Part shown: piece after piece, positions 36,001-44,378 of the stretch
Layout of the letters: each line of letters starts with the position of its first letter
Position numbering within the stretch: the stretch's first letter is position 1
Assembly: GCF_000212815.1 (NCBI RefSeq)
Contig: NZ_GL890986.1
Location: 186,001-250,000, forward strand
DNA from: Streptococcus sanguinis SK49
GTDB taxonomy: Bacteria; Bacillota; Bacilli; Lactobacillales; Streptococcaceae
DNA length: 64,000 bases
Reading direction: 5' to 3'
Notes under the pieces: model-generated
What the model saw: only the letters and a program-made list of their open reading frames with translations
What the model was told of the DNA's origin: nothing
The model's database searches: none
Made by a program: the position numbers and the translations under genes

Positions 36001-36169
36001 AGTCACAATAACAAAAAACGATATCATCATCTAAGCTATAGCGCAGATTATAGTCGGCTACACGAGCAAATAAAATAGAATTGCTGACCTCAAGGACTAT
36101 CACCTTATTGTTTTCAACCAGGGCAATTCCTTCTGTCCGAATCTTACCAGGAATTAATTTTGCCATCAT
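33065..36169 (-). CDS. SNF2-family helicase with N-terminal SWIM zinc finger
   Basis: The 1034-residue protein begins with a SWIM-type zinc finger (CYCDFFQKKKYCAH, about residues 50-65), a bacterial SNF2-associated region, then the SNF2 ATPase core: DDMGLGKTLQ (Walker A), LDEAQ (Walker B), SGTPIENNLGELWSIF, and the C-terminal helicase half with SLKAGGVGLNLTGAD and QAIGRAHRIGQ. Such proteins remodel protein-DNA or RNA polymerase complexes, as does RapA, but the target is unknown. Start is one of two adjacent ATG codons (36169/36166) behind AAGGTGG; a GTG at 36175 lies inside that site. Confidence 0.9.
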   Translation of the reverse strand: MMAKLIPGKIRTEGIALVENNKVIVLEVSNSILFARVADYNLRYSLDDDIVFCYCDFFQKKKYCAHLAALEYYLKNAPSGKDVLKSLEEEEITSQETQKLVSFGSLFLDEILPKISEKQVCYELSATGQEDSYTGQFLWSLRISRLPDERSYVVRDVLSFLRTLEKGGHYQIGKSYYEAIHLEDFDEASQDLLVFLQGLVSDYQGQDSSLIFPNAGRNLFFPASIFEEGVIFLMNLSSFRLEYSLYDYSEVFFQDLHEEAEVFTFQVEEHEEHFELVIAEKNYKMLYDGQFIFYGDTFYQLNPQQIRLMKALRELPIEHDRLKRLQFDLSERTKLASSLSEFKKVGRVEAPESMMIHDFTAKFDFDIGPDKRLILDTVFDYGDRKVTTRKDLERLPFAGNFEHEQQVFKQMLQAGFVADFYSQRPPLKPEEIYHFFSEVIPNFEALGRVSMTEELEALAQTESPRISVKMKGGLLDVGFDFAGIAQSEIDAVLDSLFKEQDFFISKSGQVLIFDEETKEMSRTLQQLRSKRTKNGFIQTSSLAAYQLAEFFKGKDRVQFSKDVQQLAFDLTHPEEFPLPKLQVKADLRDYQETGVKWLSMLDKYGFGGILADDMGLGKTLQTISFLSSRIDDSKKVLILAPSSLIYNWSDEFAKFAPHLDVAVVYGLKNVRDELIAQKHQITITSYASFRQDVEEYKDNHFQYLILDEAQVMKNDQTKIAQYLRDFEVEHTYALSGTPIENNLGELWSIFQIVMPGLLPSKKEFLKLPAEKVARYIKPFVMRRKKEDVLQELPDLIEVAYRNELADSQKTIYLALLKQMQDRIIHATEDEINRSKIEILSGLMRLRQICDTPKLFMEDYEGESGKLESLRELLEQIQDGNRRVLIFSQFRGMLDIIESELDKMGMESFKITGSTPAKERQDMTTAFNDGQRSAFLISLKAGGVGLNLTGADTVILVDLWWNPAVEAQAIGRAHRIGQERNVEVYRMITRGTIEEKIQELQESKRNLVSTILDGAEAKSSLSVEEIREILGISAE

Positions 36170-36214
36170 TACCACCTTACATTTATCTCATCATTATACC
36201 ATACTTTCGATATA

Positions 36215-36249
36215 AAAAATAAAAGTAAGCATTTATACTTACTTTTATT
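36215..36249 (-). terminator. Intrinsic terminator of der
   Basis: AATAAAAGTAAG (36218-36229) pairs with CTTACTTTTATT (36238-36249); on the minus strand the stem runs into ATTTTTTA. Confidence 0.75.
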
Positions 36250-36290
36250 CTCAACTATAAATATAATTTAAAATCAATATTTTACAATCC

Positions 36291-37601
36291 CTACTTCCGC
36301 TTCCTTGCAATCAAGTGAATTGGGGTCCCTTCAAAGACAAAAGCCTTGCGGATTTGATTTTCCAGGAAACGCAGGTAAGAGAAGTGCATGAGTTCTTCTT
36401 CGTTGACAAAGATGACAAAGGTTGGCGGTTTGGTCGCTACCTGAGTCGCATAAAAAATCTTGAGACGTTTTCCCTTGTCAGTCGGTGTCGGATTAATGGC
36501 GATGGCATCCATGATAACGTCATTAAGCACTGCTGACGGAATACGCGTGTTTTGGCTTTGACTAATCTGCTTAATCATATCCGGCAGCTTATGGAGACGC
36601 TGCTTGGTTAGGGCAGAGACAAAGATAATCGGCGCATAAGACAGATACTGGAACTGGTCACGAATATCTTCTTCCCAGTCTTTCATGGTATGGTTGTCTT
36701 TTTCCAGTGTGTCCCACTTATTGACAACGATGATTATTCCTTTTCCTGCTTCATGGGCAAAGCCAGCGATTCGCTTGTCGTACTCACGAATTCCTTCTTC
36801 AGCATTCAGCACCATCAGAACGACATCTGAGCGGTCAATGGCCCGCATAGCCCGCATGACAGAGTATTTCTCCGTATTTTCATAGACCTTGCCTGACTTG
36901 CGCATACCAGCCGTGTCGATCATGGTAAATTCCTGACCTTCACTGTCCGTAAAGACCGTATCAATAGCGTCACGCGTAGTACCGGCAACAGGACTGGCAA
37001 TAACCCTATCCTCACCTAGGATGGCATTGATCAAGCTAGACTTGCCGACATTAGGCCGGCCAATCAGACTAAACTTAATCATATCAGGATTTTCTGCCAC
37101 TTCTTCATTTGGAAGATTTTCAACGATGGCGTCAAGAACATCTCCAGTACCAATCCCGTGGACTGAAGAAACTGGGAATGGATCGCCCAAGCCCAGCGCA
37201 TAGAAATCAAAAATCTCATTGCGCATTTCGGGATTATCCACCTTATTGACTGCTAGAATAATCGGCTTATGGGTCTTATAGAGCATGCGAGCCACATACT
37301 CGTCCGCATCCGTGATACCTTCCTTGCCAGACACGACAAAAACGATAACATCCGCTTCGTCCATGGCGATCTCAGCCTGGTGTTTGATTTGCTCCATAAA
37401 AGGCGCGTCAACATCGTCAATTCCGCCCGTATCAATAATACTAAACTTACGGTTGAGCCAGTTTGCGGTCGCATAAATTCGGTCGCGTGTCACCCCTTCG
37501 ACATCTTCCACAATGGAAATCCGCTCACCGGCAATCCGATTGAAGAGCGTTGATTTGCCGACATTAGGCCGGCCGACAATGGCAATAGTTGGTAAGGCCA
37601 T
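36291..37601 (-). CDS. der: Ribosome assembly GTPase Der (EngA)
   Basis: The 436-residue protein has two tandem GTPase domains: GRPNVGKST (residues 10-18), DTGG, NKVD in the first, and GRPNVGKSS (near 182), DTAG, NKWD in the second, followed by a KH-like C-terminal domain ending in [10 protein letters not shown]. It is essential for 50S subunit maturation. A TRDR/TRDA switch I threonine is present in both. Confidence 0.96.
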   Translation of the reverse strand: MALPTIAIVGRPNVGKSTLFNRIAGERISIVEDVEGVTRDRIYATANWLNRKFSIIDTGGIDDVDAPFMEQIKHQAEIAMDEADVIVFVVSGKEGITDADEYVARMLYKTHKPIILAVNKVDNPEMRNEIFDFYALGLGDPFPVSSVHGIGTGDVLDAIVENLPNEEVAENPDMIKFSLIGRPNVGKSSLINAILGEDRVIASPVAGTTRDAIDTVFTDSEGQEFTMIDTAGMRKSGKVYENTEKYSVMRAMRAIDRSDVVLMVLNAEEGIREYDKRIAGFAHEAGKGIIIVVNKWDTLEKDNHTMKDWEEDIRDQFQYLSYAPIIFVSALTKQRLHKLPDMIKQISQSQNTRIPSAVLNDVIMDAIAINPTPTDKGKRLKIFYATQVATKPPTFVIFVNEEELMHFSYLRFLENQIRKAFVFEGTPIHLIARKRK

Positions 37602-37643
37602 GTTTTTCCTCTTTCATTCTTTAGGACAGAGCCAAACTCCGTC

Positions 37644-38360
37644 CTATTTTTCTAATTTCTTTTCTTTGAACAATTGGTCAATAGCCTGATTTGGCTCCTG
37701 ACCAAATTGAGCAGCTAGGCGCTGACTCCAGGTTTCCTTAGCTCGCTCGCCAGCATATTCAGTCTGAACGCGGTCATAGGCTTGGATAGTTGAACGATCC
37801 TGTTCACGATATTCTTCCTCAAAGACCACTGCTTCATAAGGCAGGCGCGGTTTGACTGCATGGTTCTGGTTGGGATTTCCCAGAGCAAGCCCAAAGACTG
37901 GATAAGTGTAGTCCGGCAACTTGAAAAGCTCTGCTATTTGACTAGCAGCATAACGAACCAGTCCAATGATTACTCCGCCATAACCCAAACTTTCAGCTGC
38001 TAACAGGGTATTTTGTCCAGCTAAAGCAGCATCTACTGAGCTAATAAGGAGATTCTCCGGCCCCTTAGGATAAAAGTCTTCCGTATGCATGTGAACGCCC
38101 TTTTGGGCACGATTGAGGTCGCCAACAAAAAGCAGGAAGGCCGAAGACTGCCTAATGGCTTCTTGGGGCACCAAGTCAAAGAGGGCTTCTTTTTTCTCTT
38201 TGCTTCGCACTACAATGATCGAATAGGACTGAAAATTCTTCCAGCTGGACGCAGCCCGCCCAGCATCAATGATGGCACGTAGTTCCTTCTCCGAAATCTG
38301 CTCCTCCGTAAAGCGGCGAACAGACGTATGAGATTTCATTAAGTTAATCGTTTCATTCAT
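37644..38360 (-). CDS. NAD(P)H-dependent nitroreductase-family flavoprotein
   Basis: The 238-residue protein has the FMN-binding motifs of the nitroreductase family: HTSVRRFTEEQI near residue 10, GRAASSWKNFQSYSIIVV near 35, LAAESLGYGGVIIGLVR near 120 and GLALGNPNQ near 155. It resembles the NfrA/FRP group. Its stop region lies 42 bases before der and its start overlaps dnaI by four bases, so it sits inside the replication/ribosome operon without an obvious functional tie. Confidence 0.85.
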   Translation of the reverse strand: MNETINLMKSHTSVRRFTEEQISEKELRAIIDAGRAASSWKNFQSYSIIVVRSKEKKEALFDLVPQEAIRQSSAFLLFVGDLNRAQKGVHMHTEDFYPKGPENLLISSVDAALAGQNTLLAAESLGYGGVIIGLVRYAASQIAELFKLPDYTYPVFGLALGNPNQNHAVKPRLPYEAVVFEEEYREQDRSTIQAYDRVQTEYAGERAKETWSQRLAAQFGQEPNQAIDQLFKEKKLEK

Positions 38361-39256
38361 CGGCGGTTCTCTCCTTCTAGGCGTACCTCCTGAGCCAGAA
38401 ACTTAATCCGCTCCATAACCCGCTTAGCCTGCCAAGTCTCATCGCCATTCTTAGAGCTGGCAAAGTGACGCTCTAAATCCGCAAAACTAAAGTTAGAAGT
38501 AAAGAAAGTTGGCAGATTTTCCTGCATGCGGTGCTGGAGAATGACCTGCAAAATCTCATCCCTCATCCAGGGGCTAGACTGCTCTGCACCGATATCGTCC
38601 AAAATCAGCACTTGAGCTGTCTTGACCTGGTCAATCTTCTCCTTGACCAAGCCGGAACTGATCGCATTCTTAACATCCAAAACAAAGCTTGGATAGTGAA
38701 GGAGTGTCGTTGAAACACTGCGTTTTTCTGACAAATCATGCGCCAGAGCAGCCATCATGTAGCTTTTTCCGACTCCAAAATCCCCGTAGAGATAAACAGC
38801 CTTCTGATAATTCGGAAACTCAGCAACGAAGTTGGTCAACAGTTCAAAAGCCTTGTAGCGGCCAACATCGTCCAGATCCACCTGAGCCAGACTAGCCTCC
38901 TTGAGACTGGCTGGTAAACTGATGAGATTGAGACGGCTTCTAATAGCCTCCTGTCTCTCCTGCTCAATCAACTCAGGCGTCTCTTCATAGGCAACATCCG
39001 CATAGCCTTCATTTTTCACCAAGATTGGCTTATAGCCCTTAGCAATATAGGTCTCATCCCCCAGCAAAAAGCGGTTGCGCTCCGTAATATACTGGTTAAA
39101 CTTGGAGACACTGCGCTGAATCTCAGCTTGGGTCAGCTTTTCCTGCTGGATAAAGGCTGCCACATCTGGATCGGCCATAATCTGCTTAACCAGCTCCTGA
39201 TAGTCAAACTGCCGCACCCTATTCATATGAGGCATATTCTGTCTTATTTTCTCCAT
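38357..39256 (-). CDS. dnaI: Primosomal helicase loader DnaI
   Basis: The 299-residue protein has an N-terminal domain for helicase binding and a C-terminal AAA+ domain with Walker A YGDFGVGKSYMMAAL (near 165), Walker B VLILDDIGAEQ (near 225) and sensor TFFTSNFSF. It loads the replicative helicase at the origin. It follows dnaB directly (no gap) and overlaps the nitroreductase gene. Confidence 0.93.
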   Translation of the reverse strand: MEKIRQNMPHMNRVRQFDYQELVKQIMADPDVAAFIQQEKLTQAEIQRSVSKFNQYITERNRFLLGDETYIAKGYKPILVKNEGYADVAYEETPELIEQERQEAIRSRLNLISLPASLKEASLAQVDLDDVGRYKAFELLTNFVAEFPNYQKAVYLYGDFGVGKSYMMAALAHDLSEKRSVSTTLLHYPSFVLDVKNAISSGLVKEKIDQVKTAQVLILDDIGAEQSSPWMRDEILQVILQHRMQENLPTFFTSNFSFADLERHFASSKNGDETWQAKRVMERIKFLAQEVRLEGENRR

Positions 39257-40411
39257 TTATTCGCCTCCTCCTTCAAGTTTGGCTAAGAGCCGACGTTTCT
39301 GCTCTTCTAGCTCGGCCTGCTTCTCTGCGCTCGTTTCATTTTTATAATCCGGCTGACTCCAGTCAGGTACGTTGCTCTTGGTAGAGCCTTGTCCAGATTT
39401 AGCTGGACGGTTCTGGGGCTGCTGGTTGCGCTCACGGATTTTCAAGACTGCTTCCTCAGCTGTCGTCACCTTTTGATAAGAAAAATCATTAGCTACCTTG
39501 AGGGCATACTTTTCATTGAGATTGGCTGAATCCACCTTATTAAAGGTCAAGAGCAAGATTACGTTGATAACCTCGTCCAAAAGGCCTAATTCAGCTAAAT
39601 CCAGCAAAAGCTTTCTCTCCGTCCGCGTAATAGCAGCCTGACGAGTTTTCTTAATTTCTGCCAGGAATACCATTGGTGATGTTCGCTTCGCTTCTTGGAT
39701 AATAGATTGCTCCTGCTTAGAAAACTGACCTTCTGCTGGCTTCTGAGCTAGCTTTTGCTTCATCCGCTTGGTAGAAATGACCTGAGAAACAGCAGTTTCT
39801 CTAGCCAAAACGTAGGTCTCATACCAAGTCCACTTTTTCTGCTCAGCAATTGCAAACAATTCTAGCACATCTTCCTTTTCATTGGCAAAACGAAGATTGT
39901 CCTGAGCCATCCGTTGCTTGAAATACTCCAAGTCAAAATCATTGGCTTTTCGCACTGCCCTTGCTTGCTCATCTTCCATACCAAACACCTGCATAAAAGG
40001 CTTGATCAATTTATCTCCGCTAGGATTTTCTGGTCGCAGGGCATCAGCAGCAGCTTCGCCGATTTTCTTTTCCAAGAGCCGACTGTACACATTATGGCTG
40101 AAAAATTCCTCCGCAGTTAAGGTTGGGTGGAGTTGAACCAGATAATAGTCATCTGTTTGATAAAGATCCACTAGCTTAATCGTCGCCAAACGCTCAAAAC
40201 TTTCTTCTAAAATATTAAGTCCAAAATCTAAATGATTGAGAATCTGACTGAAGAGATGCTGCTTTTGCCCATTATCACCAAAAGACAGCAGATAAAGATA
40301 AAGCGTTACCGCTTCTCTCCCCAAAATCGGCAAATAGAGCTTGGTCAAGATAGCAATATCTGAACTGACTGCATTATTGCGCAAGAAAGAAAACTGATGG
40401 TTTGGTTTCAT
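39257..40411 (-). CDS. dnaB: Replication initiation and membrane attachment protein DnaB
   Basis: The 384-residue protein belongs to the Firmicutes DnaB/DnaD family, which is not the helicase. It has an N-terminal winged-helix DDBH1 domain (SSDIAILTKLYLPILGREAVTLYLYLLS) and a C-terminal DDBH2 domain containing LDEVINVILLLTFNKVDSANLNEKYALKVANDF, with a charged tail. It acts with DnaD and DnaI in helicase loading. One base joins its ends with nrdR and dnaI (no gaps). Confidence 0.93.
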   Translation of the reverse strand: MKPNHQFSFLRNNAVSSDIAILTKLYLPILGREAVTLYLYLLSFGDNGQKQHLFSQILNHLDFGLNILEESFERLATIKLVDLYQTDDYYLVQLHPTLTAEEFFSHNVYSRLLEKKIGEAAADALRPENPSGDKLIKPFMQVFGMEDEQARAVRKANDFDLEYFKQRMAQDNLRFANEKEDVLELFAIAEQKKWTWYETYVLARETAVSQVISTKRMKQKLAQKPAEGQFSKQEQSIIQEAKRTSPMVFLAEIKKTRQAAITRTERKLLLDLAELGLLDEVINVILLLTFNKVDSANLNEKYALKVANDFSYQKVTTAEEAVLKIRERNQQPQNRPAKSGQGSTKSNVPDWSQPDYKNETSAEKQAELEEQKRRLLAKLEGGGE

Positions 40412-40885
40412 TTATTTGTCCTTTTTCTTCTTGGACCCCTTAGTAATCTGCTTGAGCAGGCTTTCTAGCTCTCCCACATCCTTGAAACTCCGGTAAACAC
40501 TGGCGAAACGAACGTAGGTGATTTCATCCAGCTCTGCCAGTTCATCCATGACTAAGGATCCAATATATTCACTATTGATTTCATTATCGCTCTGACTGCG
40601 GACCTTTTGCTCAATTCGGTTGACAATCTCCTCTATTTCGTCACTAGATACTGGTCGCTTTTGAGCGGAGCGAATAATACCGTTAAAAATCTTATCCCGA
40701 GAAAATTGCTCGCGTGTCCCGTCCTTTTTGACAACCACTAGGGTTCTCTCTTCGACGCGCTCGTATGTCGTGAAACGATGCTGACATTCTTCACATTCAC
40801 GACGGCGACGGATTGTATTTCCATCTTCTGCCTGTCTGCTATCAACTACACTTGATTTATTCCCACCACATTTCGGACAACGCAT
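40412..40885 (-). CDS. nrdR: Ribonucleotide reductase transcriptional repressor NrdR
   Basis: The 157-residue protein has an N-terminal zinc ribbon with four cysteines ([14 protein letters not shown]) and the ATP-cone domain starting at [17 protein letters not shown]. It binds NrdR boxes upstream of nrd genes in response to dATP/ATP. It is the first gene of the nrdR-dnaB-dnaI operon, an order conserved in Firmicutes. Confidence 0.96.
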   Translation of the reverse strand: MRCPKCGGNKSSVVDSRQAEDGNTIRRRRECEECQHRFTTYERVEERTLVVVKKDGTREQFSRDKIFNGIIRSAQKRPVSSDEIEEIVNRIEQKVRSQSDNEINSEYIGSLVMDELAELDEITYVRFASVYRSFKDVGELESLLKQITKGSKKKKDK

Positions 40886-40999
40886 ACCATTTCCTCCTAG
40901 AATCCTAATACTTCATTATAACACGTTTTCAAGAATAACAAAAGACAGCCGTTTGGGGTGTAAAATTTCACCATTTTGCCCTAAAAATGTGTTTATCAA

Positions 41000-41043
41000 A
41001 AATAAAAAGCGAGACAAATCTGTTGCATTCTCAGTCTTGCCTC
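41000..41043 (-). terminator. Intrinsic terminator downstream of the nuclease-family gene
   Basis: GAGACAA (41011-41017) pairs with TTGCCTC (41037-41043) with one G-U pair; on the minus strand GCTTTTTATTTTTG follows. Confidence 0.6.
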
Positions 41044-41055
41044 ATCTTTTTACTA

Positions 41056-41871
41056 TTATAATGCCACTTGCACTTCTAAACCAAAGTGGTCACTGACAAC
41101 AGGGGTTTCTTTCCCGTCAAAGACGACAGCGGAACGCTCAACGTCCATCCCTTGACTAGTGAAAACATAATCAATCTTCAGAGCGTGCTTATTATCATCC
41201 CAACCTGCGATAGTCCCTTCTACAGTTGCCTCTCCGCTAGCTTCTTTTGCAGCAGTATGACTATCCTGCAGCTTCAGTGGACTGGCTAAGATGGTCTGGT
41301 AACCTTGCTGGCCGACTGGATTGTTGAAATCGCCCATGAGGACCAGAGGAGTTTTAACCTTGAGAAGCTCTGCTTCAAGCTTAGCCCATTCCCCCTGAAA
41401 GCCTTTGTCCCACCAAGACAGATGGCAGGAGGCAATTGTCAGCAATTGACCTTCCACCTCAGTCTCTGCTAGCAAGACTTTACGGGTATGGTAATCCCTA
41501 GGATCATTAGCCTCTGATACCAGAACTTCTCTAGGAGCAATAGGTTTTCTAGATAGGATTGCCACTCCTTCGTTGTAAATATCAAACCCAATATGATTAT
41601 AGGCCCAGGACCAATGATAGTCCAATCCTGCCTCAGCCAATTTTTCTACCAAACAAAGGGCAAAGTGGTCTTGATGAATCTCAATTGCGCCCTCAACCGC
41701 CTGATAGAAAGGAGCCTGAACAACCTGTTCAGACTCCGTTAATTGATTGACTTCCTGCAGGCAAATGACATCATATTTTTCTTGAAGAATGCGTTCTGCA
41801 AGCTGATTAAGCTTAGTTTCTTGCTCTTCTTCCATCCAACTATGAGTATTTAATGTCAGGAATTTTGCCAT
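41056..41871 (-). CDS. Endonuclease/exonuclease/phosphatase family protein
   Basis: The 271-residue protein has the exonuclease III-like metallo fold: LTLNTHSW near the start, ICLQEVNQ with the metal-binding Glu, LVLMGDFNNPVG and the C-terminal VSDHFGLEV His. These enzymes act on DNA, phosphoinositides or sphingomyelin. No signal peptide or membrane segment is present, so it is intracellular. The gene lies 17 bases downstream of ptsG and may be co-transcribed with it. Confidence 0.85.
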   Translation of the reverse strand: MAKFLTLNTHSWMEEEQETKLNQLAERILQEKYDVICLQEVNQLTESEQVVQAPFYQAVEGAIEIHQDHFALCLVEKLAEAGLDYHWSWAYNHIGFDIYNEGVAILSRKPIAPREVLVSEANDPRDYHTRKVLLAETEVEGQLLTIASCHLSWWDKGFQGEWAKLEAELLKVKTPLVLMGDFNNPVGQQGYQTILASPLKLQDSHTAAKEASGEATVEGTIAGWDDNKHALKIDYVFTSQGMDVERSAVVFDGKETPVVSDHFGLEVQVAL

Positions 41872-41888
41872 GATTTCTCTTTTCTATT

Positions 41889-44090
41889 TTACAATTCAAC
41901 CTTAGCAACAACTGTCTTAGCAGATGCTTGACCAAGTTTTTCTACTGTTACAGACTTGATAGCTGCTGCATTTGTGAAGACTACGATTGTTGAAGTTTCA
42001 CGTCCAGCTTCTTTGATTGCTTCCAAGTCAGCTGTGACTAAAAGATCTCCAGCTGCAACTTTTTGACCTTCTGAAACATGAACTTCGAACGGTTTACCTT
42101 CAAGGCTAACAGTTTCCAAACCAATATGTACCAAGACTTCCAGGCCGTTATCTGTCACAAGACCGATAGCATGCTTGCTAGGGAAGACGCTAGTTACTTT
42201 ACCAGCAACTGGTGAATAAATCTTACCATTTTGTGGCTCAACTGCAAATCCATCACCCATCATTTTTTGTGAGAATACTGGATCTTTAACATCTGCCAAG
42301 TCAATGACTTGACCGTCTGCAACAGTTTCAACTTCCTCAGTCACACCTTTGTAAGTAACTTCGGTAGCTGCTGATTCTGCTTTTTGGCTAGGAAGTGTTT
42401 CAGGAATCACTTCACCAGAATCCAACAAGTCTTGAATATCAGATTTGAGAACGTCAGCTTTTGGTCCGTAGATAGCCTGAACGCCTTGGCCTTTCATAAC
42501 CAAGCCCATAGCGCCTTCAGCTTTCCACTGTTCTTCTGTTCCAACTTTTTCAGCATCTTTGACAGTCACACGCAGACGAGTCATACATGCATCTACATCT
42601 ACGATATTAGCACGACCACCCAGAAGGTTGATAACATTTACTGCTTGAGAAGCTTCAGCAACTTTACCACCAGTTGACTCTGATGAAGAAGCTTCATCTG
42701 AACCATCTGCTGTTTCATAGTTACCGTTACGTCCCGGAGTTGCATAGTTGAACTTCTTGATCATGAAGTTAGAAATGAAGTACATTACAACACCAAAGAG
42801 GATAGTTACCCAAATGAAGTTGATGATATCCCCACCAAGACCAGCACTAACAGACATAGGGGTACGGGTCAAGAACTCAATTGAACCAAAAGAATGAACA
42901 CGCAAATCAACAATATCAGCCATAGCAAAAGCTGCCCCTTGTACAAATGCGTAAATGATATACAGCGGTGTCGCTACAAACATAAACATGTACTCGATTG
43001 GTTCAGTAACCCCTGTCAAGAAGGTTGCCAAAGCAGTCGCAATCATCATACCTTTGTATTTGTGTTTCTTATCTTTGTCCACATTGCGGTAGATGGCAAC
43101 TACTACACCCATCAGGATACCGAATGAACCAATCATCTGACCTACTTTGAAACGAGCCGGTGTGTAAGCGGCAAGAAGGTCTTGATATTTAGCTGGATTA
43201 CTTCCTTTCAGACTAATCAAGTCCTGAACCCAAGCCAACCAAAGTGGATCCTGACCAGGAATTACTTTACCAATTTCTTTTCCTGTTTGGATTATGTAGG
43301 TACCACCCAGTTCAGTATAGTTCATTGGAATAGTCAACATATGGTGCAAACCAAATGGAAGCAAGAGACGTTCTAGCGTACCATAGATAAACGGTGCTAA
43401 AATTGGCGGTGCATTTGTAATCCAAATACCAAAGGCATTAATTCCCGCCTGAATAAACGGCCAAAATACACCAAGAATTAAAGCAATAATAGTTGAGTTT
43501 AAGATGACAACAAAAGGAACAAATCTTTTCCCATTAAAGAATGATAAGGCATCTGGAAGTTTCCGGAAATTATAATATTTATTGTAAGCTACCGCTCCGA
43601 CAAAACCAGCAATAATTCCGACAAAGACTCCCATTTTAAGAGCAGGAGCTCCTAGAATTAACTCAAAGTAATCAGACACTTTCAGAGAAAGATTTAATGA
43701 TTTAATACCGAAACTCAGCGTGTGCACTGTAGCATTAGGTTTAGATAGCATTTCGCTGGTAACCCCAAATAGAACACCAGTAATTCGGTTAATCAAAATG
43801 AAGGACAAACCAGCCGCAAAGGCACCTCCAGCTCGTTCTTTAGCCCAGTTTCCACCGATAGCTAGAGCAAATAAGATATGAAGATTACCGATAACACCCC
43901 AACCAATTTGTTCCATTACGCCACCAATAGTGACTAAGATTCCCCAATCTTGGTTAATCATAGGAACTGTCTTACCGATACTAATCATCAGTCCTGCTGC
44001 CGGCATAACAGCAACGACCACCATCAAAGCTTTACCGAATTTTTGCCAAAATTCAAAGCTAAAAATGTTCTTGAATGAATCTTTCATCAT
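41889..44090 (-). CDS. ptsG: PTS glucose/maltose-family permease EIICBA, PtsG-like
   Basis: The 733-residue protein has three fused parts in the order IIC (residues 1-450, ten or so membrane helices), IIB (about 470-560, phosphorylated Cys in DVDACMTRLR) and IIA (about 590-733, phosphorylated His in EVLVHIGLETV). It takes up and phosphorylates sugar; streptococcal homologues are annotated as glucose-specific, but maltose-type members are close, so the substrate is not certain. The start is one of two adjacent ATG codons after AAGGAGG. A cre site overlaps the promoter region. Confidence 0.85.
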   Translation of the reverse strand: MMKDSFKNIFSFEFWQKFGKALMVVVAVMPAAGLMISIGKTVPMINQDWGILVTIGGVMEQIGWGVIGNLHILFALAIGGNWAKERAGGAFAAGLSFILINRITGVLFGVTSEMLSKPNATVHTLSFGIKSLNLSLKVSDYFELILGAPALKMGVFVGIIAGFVGAVAYNKYYNFRKLPDALSFFNGKRFVPFVVILNSTIIALILGVFWPFIQAGINAFGIWITNAPPILAPFIYGTLERLLLPFGLHHMLTIPMNYTELGGTYIIQTGKEIGKVIPGQDPLWLAWVQDLISLKGSNPAKYQDLLAAYTPARFKVGQMIGSFGILMGVVVAIYRNVDKDKKHKYKGMMIATALATFLTGVTEPIEYMFMFVATPLYIIYAFVQGAAFAMADIVDLRVHSFGSIEFLTRTPMSVSAGLGGDIINFIWVTILFGVVMYFISNFMIKKFNYATPGRNGNYETADGSDEASSSESTGGKVAEASQAVNVINLLGGRANIVDVDACMTRLRVTVKDAEKVGTEEQWKAEGAMGLVMKGQGVQAIYGPKADVLKSDIQDLLDSGEVIPETLPSQKAESAATEVTYKGVTEEVETVADGQVIDLADVKDPVFSQKMMGDGFAVEPQNGKIYSPVAGKVTSVFPSKHAIGLVTDNGLEVLVHIGLETVSLEGKPFEVHVSEGQKVAAGDLLVTADLEAIKEAGRETSTIVVFTNAAAIKSVTVEKLGQASAKTVVAKVEL

Positions 44091-44129
44091 TCAGACCTCC
44101 TTATATTTTTTGCAAACCACTCCTTTTTA

Positions 44130-44184
44130 TGAAATCGTTTGCATATCGTTACATCTATTATAGCACGAATTTTTATTTTGTAAA
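44130..44184 (-). promoter_or_regulatory. ptsG promoter with a cre site
   Basis: On the minus strand TTTACA (44179-44184), a 16-base spacer and TATAAT (44157-44162) are followed by TGCAAACGATTTCA (44130-44143), which fits the CcpA-binding cre consensus in all but one position. A partial second cre-like site (TGCAATCGTTTTCG) lies upstream at about 44270-44290. CcpA should repress or tune this gene. Confidence 0.7.
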
Positions 44185-44301
44185 GGCTTTTATAAAAATT
44201 TTTTCTCTTTTTTAAAATACATAAAGCTGATATTCCTTTTGTAAGTGGCATTTTCTATACTACAGCATCAACGAAAACGATTGCATAGTTTTCTAACAAA
44301 G

Positions 44302-44342
44302 AAAAAACCTTCAGTATGAAAGTAAACATTTCATACTGAAGG
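44302..44342 (-). terminator. Intrinsic terminator of the LCP-family gene
   Basis: CCTTCAGTATGAAA (44308-44321) pairs perfectly with TTTCATACTGAAGG (44329-44342); on the minus strand TTTTTTC follows. Confidence 0.85.
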
Positions 44343-44378
44343 AGTCAAACTGCATCATCTAAATTAGATAAGTTAGAA

